Positions 17,139 to 25,767 of a stretch of 64,000 bases of DNA are shown one piece after another. The notes under the pieces are model-generated. The model saw only the letters and a program-made list of their open reading frames with translations, made no database searches and had not been told where the DNA came from. The position numbers and the translations under genes are program-made. The DNA comes from Alteraquisediminimonas sediminicola (GTDB taxonomy: Bacteria; Pseudomonadota; Alphaproteobacteria; Sphingomonadales; Sphingomonadaceae): NCBI RefSeq assembly GCF_019740335.1, contig NZ_JAHXZS010000009.1, forward strand, positions 24,550 through 88,549, in the 5' to 3' direction. Positions within the stretch are counted from its first letter, which is position 1, and each line of letters opens with the position of its first letter.

Positions 17139-18323
17139 TCAGGCTTTCAGCACCGGCGCGGGCGTCTTGCCGGTTTCATCGAGATAATAATCGATCCATT
17201 TGTGGAAATATTGGTTGCCCGGTTCATTGCGACCGAACACGAGGCTCGTCATCGCGCCGGATTCCAGTCCGTTCTGGACCTTGAGGCCGAGCGCGTAATC
17301 CTCTTCTTCCACTACATCGAAGAAGAAGTCGCACATCTCGTCGAGACGCTTCATCTCTTCTTCGGATTCCGGCTTCTGCGGGTAGATGTAGTTCATCACC
17401 GTCAGATTGCGGTCCGCCGTGGGTCCGGGGAAAAGCTGTGCATATTGGCACATTTCCGGAGCGAGGAAGAAGCTGAAGTTCGGGAACAGCACGCGGATGA
17501 AGTCATATCCGCTATTTTCCTGCTTGCCCCATTCTTCGCGCGGCAGGTTCTTCAGATTGACGATCGAGTTCTGGGGATAGCCCACCCGCAAATGCGGACC
17601 AAAGGCTTCATAATCGCCACGGTTGGATGGGGTGCGGGTCGCGACCGTGTCGGTATGGGCGGCTTGGAAGTGATAGCCTTCCAGATAGCCGTCATAGGAG
17701 ACCTTCCAATTCGCGCCGTCCATCGTCCGCGACTTGTGATAATACCAATTTTCGAGCTTGAGCGCGGCCAGATCATCCAGCATCCCGCCAAGGAAGGTCG
17801 GCACATCAATGGCAAGGCCGGGGGTCAGGATCACGAAGATCATGCCCGCGACTTCCTGCGTCGGCAGTGGGGTCATGGCGAGCGTCTTTTTATCGACTTC
17901 GCCAAAGGTGCTGGCTTCCGCAACGCCGATCAATTCGCCGTCATTGGCATAGGTCCAGCCATGATAAGGGCAGGAGAAACGCGCGCAATTACCGGAGCTT
18001 TCCTTAACCATGTGCATTGCGCGATGCTTGCAGACGTTGAGGAAGGCGCGGGCAACGCCGTCCTTGCCGCGGGTGATCAGGACCGGCAGGCCCATCACAT
18101 CCATCGTCTTGAAGTTATTGCGTTCCGGCAATTCAATCGTCAGCGCCAGCATCAATGGCAGGCGCTTGAAAATCAGGTCGATTTCCTTCTGCCAGCGCAC
18201 CGGGTCGAGATAATTCTCGACCGGGACTTCCAGCGTGCTCGATGCCTGATCGGTGGTGCGGGTTTCGACGAAGTGCAGCATGCGTTCCGCTGCATCGCCA
18301 TAAGCCTTGTAAATATCGGTCAT
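17139..18323 (-). CDS. Rieske non-heme iron oxygenase, alpha subunit (RHO-2)
   Basis: A 394-residue Rieske oxygenase. The cluster ligands are Cys98-x-His100 and Cys118-x2-His121 (CKH, CPYH). The iron site is in DGYLEGYHFQAAH, and the third-ligand Asp is probably in EEDYALGLKVQNGLESG. It has an unusual N-terminal helical stretch (YGDAAERMLHFVETR) and is a close paralogue of RHO-4. ATG at 18323 is used; a TTG at 18344 would overlap the RHO-3 stop. RHO-3 ends 17 bases upstream, so the pair is cotranscribed. The substrate is unknown. Confidence 0.92.
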   Translation of the reverse strand: MTDIYKAYGDAAERMLHFVETRTTDQASSTLEVPVENYLDPVRWQKEIDLIFKRLPLMLALTIELPERNNFKTMDVMGLPVLITRGKDGVARAFLNVCKHRAMHMVKESSGNCARFSCPYHGWTYANDGELIGVAEASTFGEVDKKTLAMTPLPTQEVAGMIFVILTPGLAIDVPTFLGGMLDDLAALKLENWYYHKSRTMDGANWKVSYDGYLEGYHFQAAHTDTVATRTPSNRGDYEAFGPHLRVGYPQNSIVNLKNLPREEWGKQENSGYDFIRVLFPNFSFFLAPEMCQYAQLFPGPTADRNLTVMNYIYPQKPESEEEMKRLDEMCDFFFDVVEEEDYALGLKVQNGLESGAMTSLVFGRNEPGNQYFHKWIDYYLDETGKTPAPVLKA

Positions 18324-18340
18324 TTTACAGTCTTTCCCGA

Positions 18341-19741
18341 TCAAGCGTTGATATATTTATCGAGCGTCTGGTGGAAATGCCGGATGCGGATTTCCTGATA
18401 GTCGCCGAGTTCGACATTGCCATTTTTCGAGCATTTCAGCCCTTCATGGGTCAGTTCCATATTGGTCATGTCTTGATCGACCACCGCGCCCAGCACGCCG
18501 AGTTCCGGCGCATCGGCCCAAGTTTCGCTATCAGACAACAGGTGCATCGGGACGCTGCGCGGATGCGGCTTGCCCTCTGGCACGCGGGCAATGACGCGGA
18601 CTTCCATCAGGCAATGGTCCGCATCCGGCCACGGACGCCAGCGATAGACGATGTTCGGCATGAACCCGCCCCAAGGCGCGGTGTTCGGGAAGATGTTGTA
18701 CACCAGCGCATCCAGCAATTCGGATTCCGAGACCTTGCTGTAATCGCCGCCAAAGGCGCGGGTCGAGGCTTCGCGCATCGCTTCGCCAAGGGCGAGACGG
18801 GCGCTTTTGCCCTCCGGCACATGGACATTGTACTGATCCTTGTCCGGATCGTAATTATCGGACGAACGGCCATTATATTTGACGAATTCGTCGACGATCC
18901 ATTGTTCCGATTTGCCATTCGCATTGACGTGCGGCGAGATGGTGCCGAACGGCGTGTAATTGACGTTCACATGATCGCCGAGGATATTATAGGCGGCGTT
19001 GGCATCGCCCGTGAACGGCATCAATTGCGGGTGGGTGACATAGGCGTGGTATGATTCCATGAAGGCTTCCATGGTAATCTTCCAGTTCGCCTTCACGACC
19101 TTGCCGACCCATGCCACGGTCACGCAATCTTCATGACGCCATTGCTTGAAATGTTCGGGCAGGGGGGCGAGATATTCCTCAAGGCTCGGCCCTTCGGCGG
19201 CATCGCGGACGAAGATATAACCGCCCCATGTGCCGACCGAGGCTTCCGGCAATTGCATCTTCTTGTCGCTCAGATGACCGAAGTCCCAGCGGCACGGAAT
19301 ATTCTTGAGCGTGCCATCGGTATTCCATGCAAAGCCATGGAACGGGCAGGCGAATTGATCGGCAAAGCCGCTGTCCGTGGTCAATTTGCGACCGCGATGG
19401 AGGCAGACATTATGGAACGCCTTAACGCTGCCATCTTCCTGCCGCACGAGCAGATAGGAACGGCCCGCGTTTTCATAGGTCACATAATCGCCCGCATCGG
19501 GCATTTCTTCGTTGCGCGCGGCGAACTGCCAGACGTTGGGCCACATCTTTTCCACTTCGAGCTGGAAAAAGGCGGGGTCATAAAAACGCTTGGCATCAAT
19601 CGGGTCGGAACCAAGATATTGATACTGGTCTTCCGACATGAATGCGGGTGGTTGAATGGAATCCTGTTGCAGGATGTCGTCCCAGCCCGGCCCGGGGCAA
19701 CGGGGGGTATTTTCGGATAAGTTCGGGTCGCGGTCGGCCAT
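18341..19741 (-). CDS. Rieske non-heme iron oxygenase, alpha subunit (RHO-3)
   Basis: A 466-residue Rieske oxygenase. The cluster ligands are Cys113-x-His115 and Cys132-x2-His135 (CLH, CPFH). The iron site is in MEAFMESYHAYVTH, and the C-terminal Asp is in GAVVDQDMTNME. Its long central insertion and the FPNTAPWGGFMPNIVYRW segment are shared with RHO-8, its nearest relative here. ATG at 19741 follows AGGAGAAGG. It leads the RHO-3/RHO-2 transcript. Confidence 0.93.
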   Translation of the reverse strand: MADRDPNLSENTPRCPGPGWDDILQQDSIQPPAFMSEDQYQYLGSDPIDAKRFYDPAFFQLEVEKMWPNVWQFAARNEEMPDAGDYVTYENAGRSYLLVRQEDGSVKAFHNVCLHRGRKLTTDSGFADQFACPFHGFAWNTDGTLKNIPCRWDFGHLSDKKMQLPEASVGTWGGYIFVRDAAEGPSLEEYLAPLPEHFKQWRHEDCVTVAWVGKVVKANWKITMEAFMESYHAYVTHPQLMPFTGDANAAYNILGDHVNVNYTPFGTISPHVNANGKSEQWIVDEFVKYNGRSSDNYDPDKDQYNVHVPEGKSARLALGEAMREASTRAFGGDYSKVSESELLDALVYNIFPNTAPWGGFMPNIVYRWRPWPDADHCLMEVRVIARVPEGKPHPRSVPMHLLSDSETWADAPELGVLGAVVDQDMTNMELTHEGLKCSKNGNVELGDYQEIRIRHFHQTLDKYINA

Positions 19742-19913
19742 GATAGATCCTTCTCCTGCTTGTCGCTTAAGCAGCAAATCTCACGACACGGCCTTGAGGG
19801 TCTTGACCTGAATCAATTAACACCCCTCAGAAGTCCTGACATTTTGGATAGGGTCTGGTTAAAGTAACAGGATAAGCTGCCTGTTTTTGTCGAGGCGGCA
19901 GGTGCCGGACATT

Positions 19914-19954
19914 AAAAAAACCCACCCCCGAACATTGCCGGGAGTGGGTTTTTT
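19914..19954. terminator. Intrinsic terminator, symmetrical A/T runs
   Basis: AAAAAAACCCACCCCCG paired with CCGGGAGTGGGTTTTTT around a short loop. It ends the minus-strand SDR gene upstream (19976-20737) and insulates the RHO-3/RHO-2 unit. Confidence 0.88.
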
Positions 19955-19975
19955 GTCTTGCGAGGCGAATTGAGC

Positions 19976-20737
19976 TTAGAAGCGCACGCCCTTGGTATAG
20001 CCGCCGTCGATCACGACATTGGCGCCCGTGGTGTAGGACGATGCCGGGCTGGCGAGGAAGACGACGGTCCGCGCCACTTCTTCCGGACCACCCCAACGAC
20101 CCATCGCAAACGCGGCTTCGGTCGCGTTGTAGAGATCGGGGGCGAGTTCCTTCAGGGCTTCCCAATTGCCGCCCGGGAATTTGATCGGACCCGGCGAGAC
20201 AACGTTGATGCGGATGCCCTTGGGGGCGAGTGCCTGACCAAGCTGCTTCGAATAGGTCAGCAGCGCCGCCTTGATCGAATTATAACCCTGCGGGACGATG
20301 AAGGTTTCGAGCGCCGCCGTGCTGGAGATGAAAACGACCGCGCCTTCACCCGACTTTTCGAGATAGGGTTCAAGCGTTTCGACGCCGTTCACGGCACCCA
20401 TCACGTCATAATCGAACGACTTCTGCCAGTCGCCGGTCGCGCCTGCGCCCGAGGTCGATACCATCGGCACGAAAATGTCGCAGCCACCGAGCTTTTCAGC
20501 CGCGCTCTTCAGCCATGCCTTGTACGCGTCTGCGCCGGATTCATAATCAAAGGCTTCGCCGATGATCTTGGTGCCGAACTTGGAGGCGGCGGCGACGGTT
20601 TCGGCGACCTGTTCCGGGTTGCGCGAGAAAAAGGCGACGTCCGCGCCTTCCTTGGCGAAAATTTCGACCGTGGCACGGCCAATGCCGCGGCTGCCGCCGG
20701 TGAGGATAACTTTTTTGCCCTTGAGTCCGAGATCCAT
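19976..20737 (-). CDS. Short-chain dehydrogenase/reductase (SDR)
   Basis: A 253-residue classical SDR. Cofactor motif TGGSRGIG, catalytic SSTAA and YNSIK, and the C-terminal ASPASSYTTGANVVIDGG segment that is typical of the family. ATG at 20737 follows AAGGAT and starts at the MDLGLKGKKVILTGG strand; the upstream extension is not convincing. It forms a single-gene minus unit with its own terminator and is divergent from the SDR at 20877. NAD(P) preference is not clear. Confidence 0.9.
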   Translation of the reverse strand: MDLGLKGKKVILTGGSRGIGRATVEIFAKEGADVAFFSRNPEQVAETVAAASKFGTKIIGEAFDYESGADAYKAWLKSAAEKLGGCDIFVPMVSTSGAGATGDWQKSFDYDVMGAVNGVETLEPYLEKSGEGAVVFISSTAALETFIVPQGYNSIKAALLTYSKQLGQALAPKGIRINVVSPGPIKFPGGNWEALKELAPDLYNATEAAFAMGRWGGPEEVARTVVFLASPASSYTTGANVVIDGGYTKGVRF

Positions 20738-20784
20738 TGCAATATCCTTATGATGATAAACTGATGCCACTCCTTGCGGGCGCA

Positions 20785-20798
20785 GCCCTATCAAGGGC
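20785..20798. repeat. Short inverted repeat in divergent SDR spacer
   Basis: GCCCT-ATCA-AGGGC between the two divergent SDR genes. It could be a regulator site; it is short enough to be chance. Confidence 0.25.
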
Positions 20799-20876
20799 CA
20801 CTCCCACTTATATCAGGATTGATGCATCGTCCGGCATGTTAGTCAGCGTGCAACTGAGATTAGCATGGAGAGTGAC

Positions 20877-21668
20877 ATGGGCAAGTTAGCAGGCAAAAAG
20901 GCCGTTATTCTGGGCGCGAGCAGCAAAGATAATATGGGCCAATATATTGCGCGCCGCTTTATGGCGGAAGGGGCGCAAGTCCTCGTCTCCGGGCGTAAGG
21001 CCGATATATTGCAGGCATTTGCCGAAGAAACCGGCTGTGAATGGACAACGTGCGATCTCACGAGCGAGGCGGACGTCAATAAGCTGGCCGATACGGCGGT
21101 GGAAAAATTGGGCGGCATCGACATTGCCATCAACGCCACCGGCTGGGGCTTGTTGAAACCGTTTCTTGAAACCACCCGCGCGGAAATCGATCAGATCACC
21201 GCGTTGCAATTTATTGGCCCAATGCAGTTTTTCCAGGCCATGATCCGCAAGATGACGCATGGCGGCTCGATCATTCAGATCAGTTCGGCCACGGCGACGA
21301 TCATGCTCGACAATCACGCTGCCTATATGGGCACCAAGGCCGGGACCGATCATATCATCCGCTGCATCGCCAATGAATTTGGCAAGCAGGGCATCCGCGC
21401 CAATTCGATTTCGCCGGGCCTGACCGATACGCCGATGAATGCCGATGCCAAGGAAGTGCCGGGCCTGTTCGAAGCGTTCCTGCCGAGCTATCCGCTTGGC
21501 CGCATCGGCACGTCGGATGACATCGCCGCCGCCGCCGTATGGCTGTGCAGCGATGAGTGCTTCATGACCGGTGAAAATCTGCAGGTGAACGGCGGGCTGA
21601 CCCTGCGTCGCAACCCGTCGCAGGATGAAATCAATGCTTCCGTCGCCAAGGCGATGGGACAGGCGTAA
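20877..21668 (+). CDS. SDR-family oxidoreductase with atypical glycine motif
   Basis: A 263-residue SDR with the catalytic region SSATATIM and YMGTK and the C-terminal CFMTGENLQVNGG. The N-terminal cofactor loop reads LGASSKDNMGQYIA rather than TGxxxGxG, so the usual third glycine is displaced. This is closer to the divergent enoyl-reductase-like pattern. ATG at 20877 is used because GGAGAG precedes it; an ATG four codons earlier would begin in that site. It is the first gene of an operon with a KstD-like flavoprotein 14 bases downstream. Ketone or enoyl reduction are both possible. Confidence 0.85.
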   Translation: MGKLAGKKAVILGASSKDNMGQYIARRFMAEGAQVLVSGRKADILQAFAEETGCEWTTCDLTSEADVNKLADTAVEKLGGIDIAINATGWGLLKPFLETTRAEIDQITALQFIGPMQFFQAMIRKMTHGGSIIQISSATATIMLDNHAAYMGTKAGTDHIIRCIANEFGKQGIRANSISPGLTDTPMNADAKEVPGLFEAFLPSYPLGRIGTSDDIAAAAVWLCSDECFMTGENLQVNGGLTLRRNPSQDEINASVAKAMGQA

Positions 21669-21682
21669 GAGAGGTTATTGAC

Positions 21683-23146
21683 ATGGTAACTGTGCCTTCA
21701 GCATTGAATGTGTCGGAAGTCGCGCAATGGAATCGCGAGGCGGATGTCGTCGTGATCGGCCAGGGCGTGGCGGGAACATGCGCGGCGCTGGAGGCGCATC
21801 GTAATGGGGCGGAGGTGCTGATCATCGAACGCGCGAGCGGCGGTGGCGGGGCGAGCGCCGTATCATCCGGCATTTTCTACCTTGGCGGCGGCACTGCCGT
21901 GCAACAGGCCTGTGGCTATGAAGATAGCCCGGAGGAAATGGCGAACTTCCTGATGGCCAGCACCGATCCGCTCGATCCGGTCGCGACCCGCCATTTCTGC
22001 GATGACAGCGTATCGCATTTCGATTGGCTGGAAGCACAGGGCGTGCCGTTTGAACGCACCAGCTTCAAGGGCAAGGCGGTGTTCCTCAACACCACCGAAT
22101 GCCTGTTCTTCACCGGCAATGAAAAATCCTGGCCGTATAGCGCAGTGGCCAAGCCCGCGCCGCGCGGCCATAAGGTCGCCGGCACCGGCGAAAATGCGGG
22201 GGCAGTGTCGATGGCGCCGCTGCTGCAACGCTGCGTCGATGAAGGCATTCCCGCCATATATGACAGCAATGTCACGGCATTGGTGCAGGATGACAGCGGG
22301 CGCGTTGTGGGCGTGCAAGTCAAGCAGCCGGAAGGCGTGCTCCATATCCGCGCGCGGCGTGGCGTGATCATCGCGGCGGGCAGTTTCAACCTCAATCGCG
22401 AGATGATTTTCGAAAATATCCCGTTGATGAGCGAAACCGCAGAACCGCTCGGTATTCCGAGCAATGACGGTGCAGGGGTGTTGCTCGGCCTGTCGGTCGG
22501 CGCGGCAACCAGTGCGATGGACGGGGTCATCCCGACCGCCTCCATCTATCCGCCGGGCCAGTTGATCAAGGGCATCATCGTCAACAATCGCGGCGAGCGC
22601 TTTGTCTCCGAAGACAGCTATCATGGGCGGACCGCGTGTTTCGTCATGGAGCAGCCGAACCAGACGGCGTATCTGATCGTGGATTCCGAGATTTTCGCGT
22701 ATCCCGAAATAACCTCGGCGCGGCATGAACTGGTCGATGGCTGGGAAACGATCGCGGAAATGGAGGCGGGGTTGAACCTGCCTGTCGGTTCCTTGGTGCA
22801 GACCATGGCCGATTATAACGCGGATGCGGCGGCGGGTAAGGACAGGCTGCTGCACAAGCAGGCGGAATGGCTGAAGCCATTGGACAAAGGGCCATATGCG
22901 GCCTTTGACATTTCGTTCAACAAGTCGATCTATTTGTTCATCACCTTGGGCGGGCTGAAAACCGGCGGCAATGGCGAAGTCCATGACCGGCTGGGTTCGC
23001 CCATTCCCGGCCTTTATGCAGTGGGGGCTAGCGCCGCCCATATCCCGCGCACGGGCAAGGCCTATGCCAGCGGGTTAAGCCTCGGGCCGGGGTCCTATTT
23101 CGGACGGCGTGCCGGTCGTCATGCTGCCGGTGCGAATTGGTCATGA
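21683..23146 (+). CDS. FAD-binding dehydrogenase of the fumarate-reductase / 3-ketosteroid-dehydrogenase-like family
   Basis: A 487-residue flavoprotein. The dinucleotide-binding motif is VVVIGQGVAGTCAA, ending its fold with LIIERASGGGGASAVSSG, as in KstD and flavocytochrome-c type enzymes. GVIIAAGSFNLN and NDGAGVLLGLSVGAA are the usual central motifs, and the C-terminal FAD-contact segment is GLSLGPGSYFG. No signal peptide or CxxCH is seen, so it is cytoplasmic. Such enzymes desaturate or reduce carbon-carbon bonds next to a ketone. The flanking SDRs fit an alcohol-ketone-enone sequence. Confidence 0.85.
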   Translation: MVTVPSALNVSEVAQWNREADVVVIGQGVAGTCAALEAHRNGAEVLIIERASGGGGASAVSSGIFYLGGGTAVQQACGYEDSPEEMANFLMASTDPLDPVATRHFCDDSVSHFDWLEAQGVPFERTSFKGKAVFLNTTECLFFTGNEKSWPYSAVAKPAPRGHKVAGTGENAGAVSMAPLLQRCVDEGIPAIYDSNVTALVQDDSGRVVGVQVKQPEGVLHIRARRGVIIAAGSFNLNREMIFENIPLMSETAEPLGIPSNDGAGVLLGLSVGAATSAMDGVIPTASIYPPGQLIKGIIVNNRGERFVSEDSYHGRTACFVMEQPNQTAYLIVDSEIFAYPEITSARHELVDGWETIAEMEAGLNLPVGSLVQTMADYNADAAAGKDRLLHKQAEWLKPLDKGPYAAFDISFNKSIYLFITLGGLKTGGNGEVHDRLGSPIPGLYAVGASAAHIPRTGKAYASGLSLGPGSYFGRRAGRHAAGANWS

Positions 23147-23898
23147 GCGAAGAGTTTAAGGGCAAGGTTGCCTTCATCACCGGCGGTGGATCGGGCATCG
23201 GCAAGGCCGTGGCCCTGTCGCTGGGCGCGCAAGGGGCGCGGGTCGCGGTCTGTGATCGCGCCATCGCTCAGGCCGAGGCCGTTGCCGCCGATATTCGCGC
23301 CGCCGGGGGCGAGGCACTGGCCATCGCCTGTGATGTGAGCGTGGAGGCCGAGGTCGAGGCCGCGCTGGCATTGGTGGTGGAACGCTTTGGCGGGCTTGAT
23401 CTTGCGGTCAATAATGCCGGGATTGCCAGTTGTGATCTGCCGTTGGTCGAACAGTCGCTTGAACAGTTCGAACGGGTGATCGGCGTCAATCTTCGGGGCG
23501 TGTGGCTGTGCCTGCGTCGTGAAATGGCGTTGATGGTCACGGGTGGCGGCGGTTCCATCGTCAACACCGCATCGGCGCTGGGGCTGACGGCCTTGCCCAA
23601 TGGATCGGAATATATTGCGGCCAAACATGGCGTTGTCGGCCTGACCAAGGCGGCGGCGACCGAGGTTTCGGCCAAGGGCGTGCGCGTCAATGCGGTTTGC
23701 CCCGGTGTGATCGAAACGCCGCTCACCCATCATGCGACCACTGATCCTGAATATGGGGTGGCGCTCAAGGCATTGCACCCGATTGGCCGGATCGGTCAGG
23801 CGCAAGAAATTGCCGATGCAATTTTGTGGCTGTTGTCGCCGCGTTCTTCATTCGTGACAGGCACGGCCGTGCCAGTCGATGGTGGTTGGACGATCTGA
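23143..23898 (+). CDS. Short-chain dehydrogenase/reductase (SDR)
   Basis: A 251-residue classical SDR. Cofactor motif TGGGSGIG, NNAG at the usual place, the catalytic NTASALG and YIAAK, and the ending SSFVTGTAVPVDGGW. ATG at 23143 overlaps the flavoprotein stop by four bases (ATGA), so translation is coupled. It is the last gene of the SDR-flavoprotein-SDR operon. Confidence 0.92.
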   Translation: MSEEFKGKVAFITGGGSGIGKAVALSLGAQGARVAVCDRAIAQAEAVAADIRAAGGEALAIACDVSVEAEVEAALALVVERFGGLDLAVNNAGIASCDLPLVEQSLEQFERVIGVNLRGVWLCLRREMALMVTGGGGSIVNTASALGLTALPNGSEYIAAKHGVVGLTKAAATEVSAKGVRVNAVCPGVIETPLTHHATTDPEYGVALKALHPIGRIGQAQEIADAILWLLSPRSSFVTGTAVPVDGGWTI

Positions 23899-23908
23899 TC
23901 AAACATAA

Positions 23909-23934
23909 ACCCGGCGGGGATGAACCCGCCGGGT
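23909..23934. terminator. GC-rich hairpin between convergent genes
   Basis: ACCCGGCGGG-GATGAA-CCCGCCGGGT, a perfect 10-bp stem. It lacks a long T-run, so termination may be partial. It lies between convergent genes. Confidence 0.6.
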
Positions 23935-23941
23935 ATTACGC

Positions 23942-25576
23942 TTAACCTTCAATCTTTTTGGTGACATCCGCCCGCAGCATGTCCTTGCGGATCTTGCCGG
24001 AGGCAGTGCGCGGGAAGTCCGTCACGAATTCAAAGCGCTCGGGAATCTTCTGCTTGGCAAGACCCGAAGCTTCGACATGCGCGGCAAGGCCCGCGGCATC
24101 GACCGACTGGCCATCGCGCAGGATCACATACGCGCAAATGCCTTCGCCCAGACGCGGGTGTGGCATGGCGACGACCGCCGTTTCCAGCACGGCTGGGTGG
24201 GTGTGCAGCACGTCCTCGATTTCCTTGGCGCTGATATTTTCGCCGCCACGGATGATCAAATCCTTCTTGCGCCCGGTGATGGTGAGCGCGCCTTGTGCCG
24301 ACACGGTGCCAAGGTCGCCGGTGCGGAAATAGCCATCCGAGGTGATCGCATCCGCCGTTTGCTGCTGATCGGCATAGCCGAGGAACATTGCCGGGCCACG
24401 CGCGAGAATTTCGCCCTCTTGCCCGGTCGGCACATCCTGATCGCGATCGTCGACGATCCGCACGTCATAATCAATGATCGCGCCATCGGTGGTCGCGGCC
24501 AGCGCCATATCGGCGCGGGCGGGATAGCCGAGAGTGACGAGTGGCACTTCGGAACTGCCGAACACTCGGAAGGCGGCGCAGTTCGCAAAGGCCTTGATTG
24601 CGGACGGGATGACATCTGGCGGCACGGCTGCGCCGCCACAGGCGAAGAATTTGAGCGAGGGCAGGCGGGTGCCGGCGGCGCTCGCGGCATTGGCCAATTC
24701 CGTGAGGAACGGTGTCGCGCCGACGGTGCCGGTGATCTGGTGCTGTTCGATCAGCGCCAGCGCATCCTTGGTATTCCACACTTCCATCAGCACCGTGCGC
24801 GTCTGGGCGATCAGCGGCAGTTCAAGGCCATTGGCATAGCCGCTGACATGGGTGACGGGCGATGGCATGATGATCGCATCGCCGGGGGCAATGCCCCAAT
24901 GCTGCTGGGTCATCCGCAAGACGCGATTGAGGGTGTTGTGGCTGTGCAGCACGCCCTTGGGGCGGCCAGTGGTGCCGGATGTGTACAACAGCATCTTGAT
25001 CGCCCCGGCATCGACCTTGGGCCGATTGAACGGGCGACCGCGCCCCTTGGCGATCAGGGCTTCATAGTCGTTGTCACCAGTGCCGCGCACTGTCACGATA
25101 TGCTGCAAGGCAGGCAGTTCCGGGCGCAGGCGTTCGGCCATGGCCGCAAAATCATAATTGCGAAAAGAACTGGCGACGAAAAACACCTTGGAACCGCAAT
25201 CGCCGAGCATCATTCCGACTTCATGGTCGCGATAGATCGGGACGATCGGGTTGATAATCAAACCGGACATCGAACATGCGAGGTTGATGACGGCGGCTTC
25301 GATCCAGTTCGGGGTCTGGAAGCTGACGACATCGCCGGGGACAAGGCCCATATCCGCAAGCGAGACGGACAATGCCTCGGCATCGCGCAGCAATTCTGCC
25401 CGGGTCATCCGGGTATCGCCCGCGATAAATGCGACGAATTCGGGATCGGCTGCCGTAAGCGCATAGGCCAGATCGGCGATGGTTTTGTCCGCCCAAGCGC
25501 CATTTTGCGCGTAAGCCTGGTGATGCGGGGCGGGGAGATTGAGCCATGCCCAAGGTGCGTTCATTTGCCTTGTCAT
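23942..25576 (-). CDS. AMP-dependent acyl-CoA synthetase/ligase
   Basis: A 544-residue ANL-superfamily ligase that activates a carboxylate to its CoA thioester through an acyl-adenylate. Motifs are the phosphate loop YTSGTTGRPKG, the adenylate-binding YFRTGDLG, the hinge GRKKDLIIRGGENIS, and near the C-terminus TASGKIRKD with the catalytic lysine. Length is normal. The start is taken as ATG 25576 with AAGGACAGG ahead; ATG 25564 is also possible. It is a monocistronic minus gene, divergent from RHO-4, and is the only CoA ligase in the window. Confidence 0.93.
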   Translation of the reverse strand: MTRQMNAPWAWLNLPAPHHQAYAQNGAWADKTIADLAYALTAADPEFVAFIAGDTRMTRAELLRDAEALSVSLADMGLVPGDVVSFQTPNWIEAAVINLACSMSGLIINPIVPIYRDHEVGMMLGDCGSKVFFVASSFRNYDFAAMAERLRPELPALQHIVTVRGTGDNDYEALIAKGRGRPFNRPKVDAGAIKMLLYTSGTTGRPKGVLHSHNTLNRVLRMTQQHWGIAPGDAIIMPSPVTHVSGYANGLELPLIAQTRTVLMEVWNTKDALALIEQHQITGTVGATPFLTELANAASAAGTRLPSLKFFACGGAAVPPDVIPSAIKAFANCAAFRVFGSSEVPLVTLGYPARADMALAATTDGAIIDYDVRIVDDRDQDVPTGQEGEILARGPAMFLGYADQQQTADAITSDGYFRTGDLGTVSAQGALTITGRKKDLIIRGGENISAKEIEDVLHTHPAVLETAVVAMPHPRLGEGICAYVILRDGQSVDAAGLAAHVEASGLAKQKIPERFEFVTDFPRTASGKIRKDMLRADVTKKIEG

Positions 25577-25607
25577 CCTGTCCTTGCGTGCTGCAAATCT
25601 TGGTAGG

Positions 25608-25624
25608 TCCTCATTATATGAGGA
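25608..25624. promoter_or_regulatory. Palindromic operator-like site between acyl-CoA synthetase and RHO-4
   Basis: TCCTCAT-TAT-ATGAGGA, a perfect 7-bp-arm inverted repeat 31 bases upstream of the acyl-CoA synthetase start. Position and symmetry suggest a repressor site over the ligase promoter. The TetR protein at 28118 is a candidate ligand, but nothing in the sequence proves it. Confidence 0.4.
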
Positions 25625-25687
25625 TCAACCCGGTCGTTACTGCCCGAACATACACCGCAGCACTAGTTGTGACAAAAGCGAGGATGC

Positions 25688-25707
25688 ACCTGTTACCTCT
25701 CGCAGCT
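25688..25707. promoter_or_regulatory. lux-box-like element upstream of RHO-4
   Basis: ACCTGT, eight bases, GCAGCT. It shares GCACCTGT, a WAC triplet and the GCAG at the same spacing with the element at 8931-8950 (about 16 of 20 aligned positions). It lies 60 bases before the RHO-4 start codon. Confidence 0.3.
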
Positions 25708-25767
25708 TGTCCGTTGCTGCTGCCAATGCTCCAAGGATGCGCATAACAATTTATAAGGAGTGGCGCG

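Noticed and set aside
24077..25606. A 509-residue open frame antisense to the acyl-CoA synthetase
   Set aside because: No recognisable motif, while the opposite strand carries all ANL-superfamily motifs in order.
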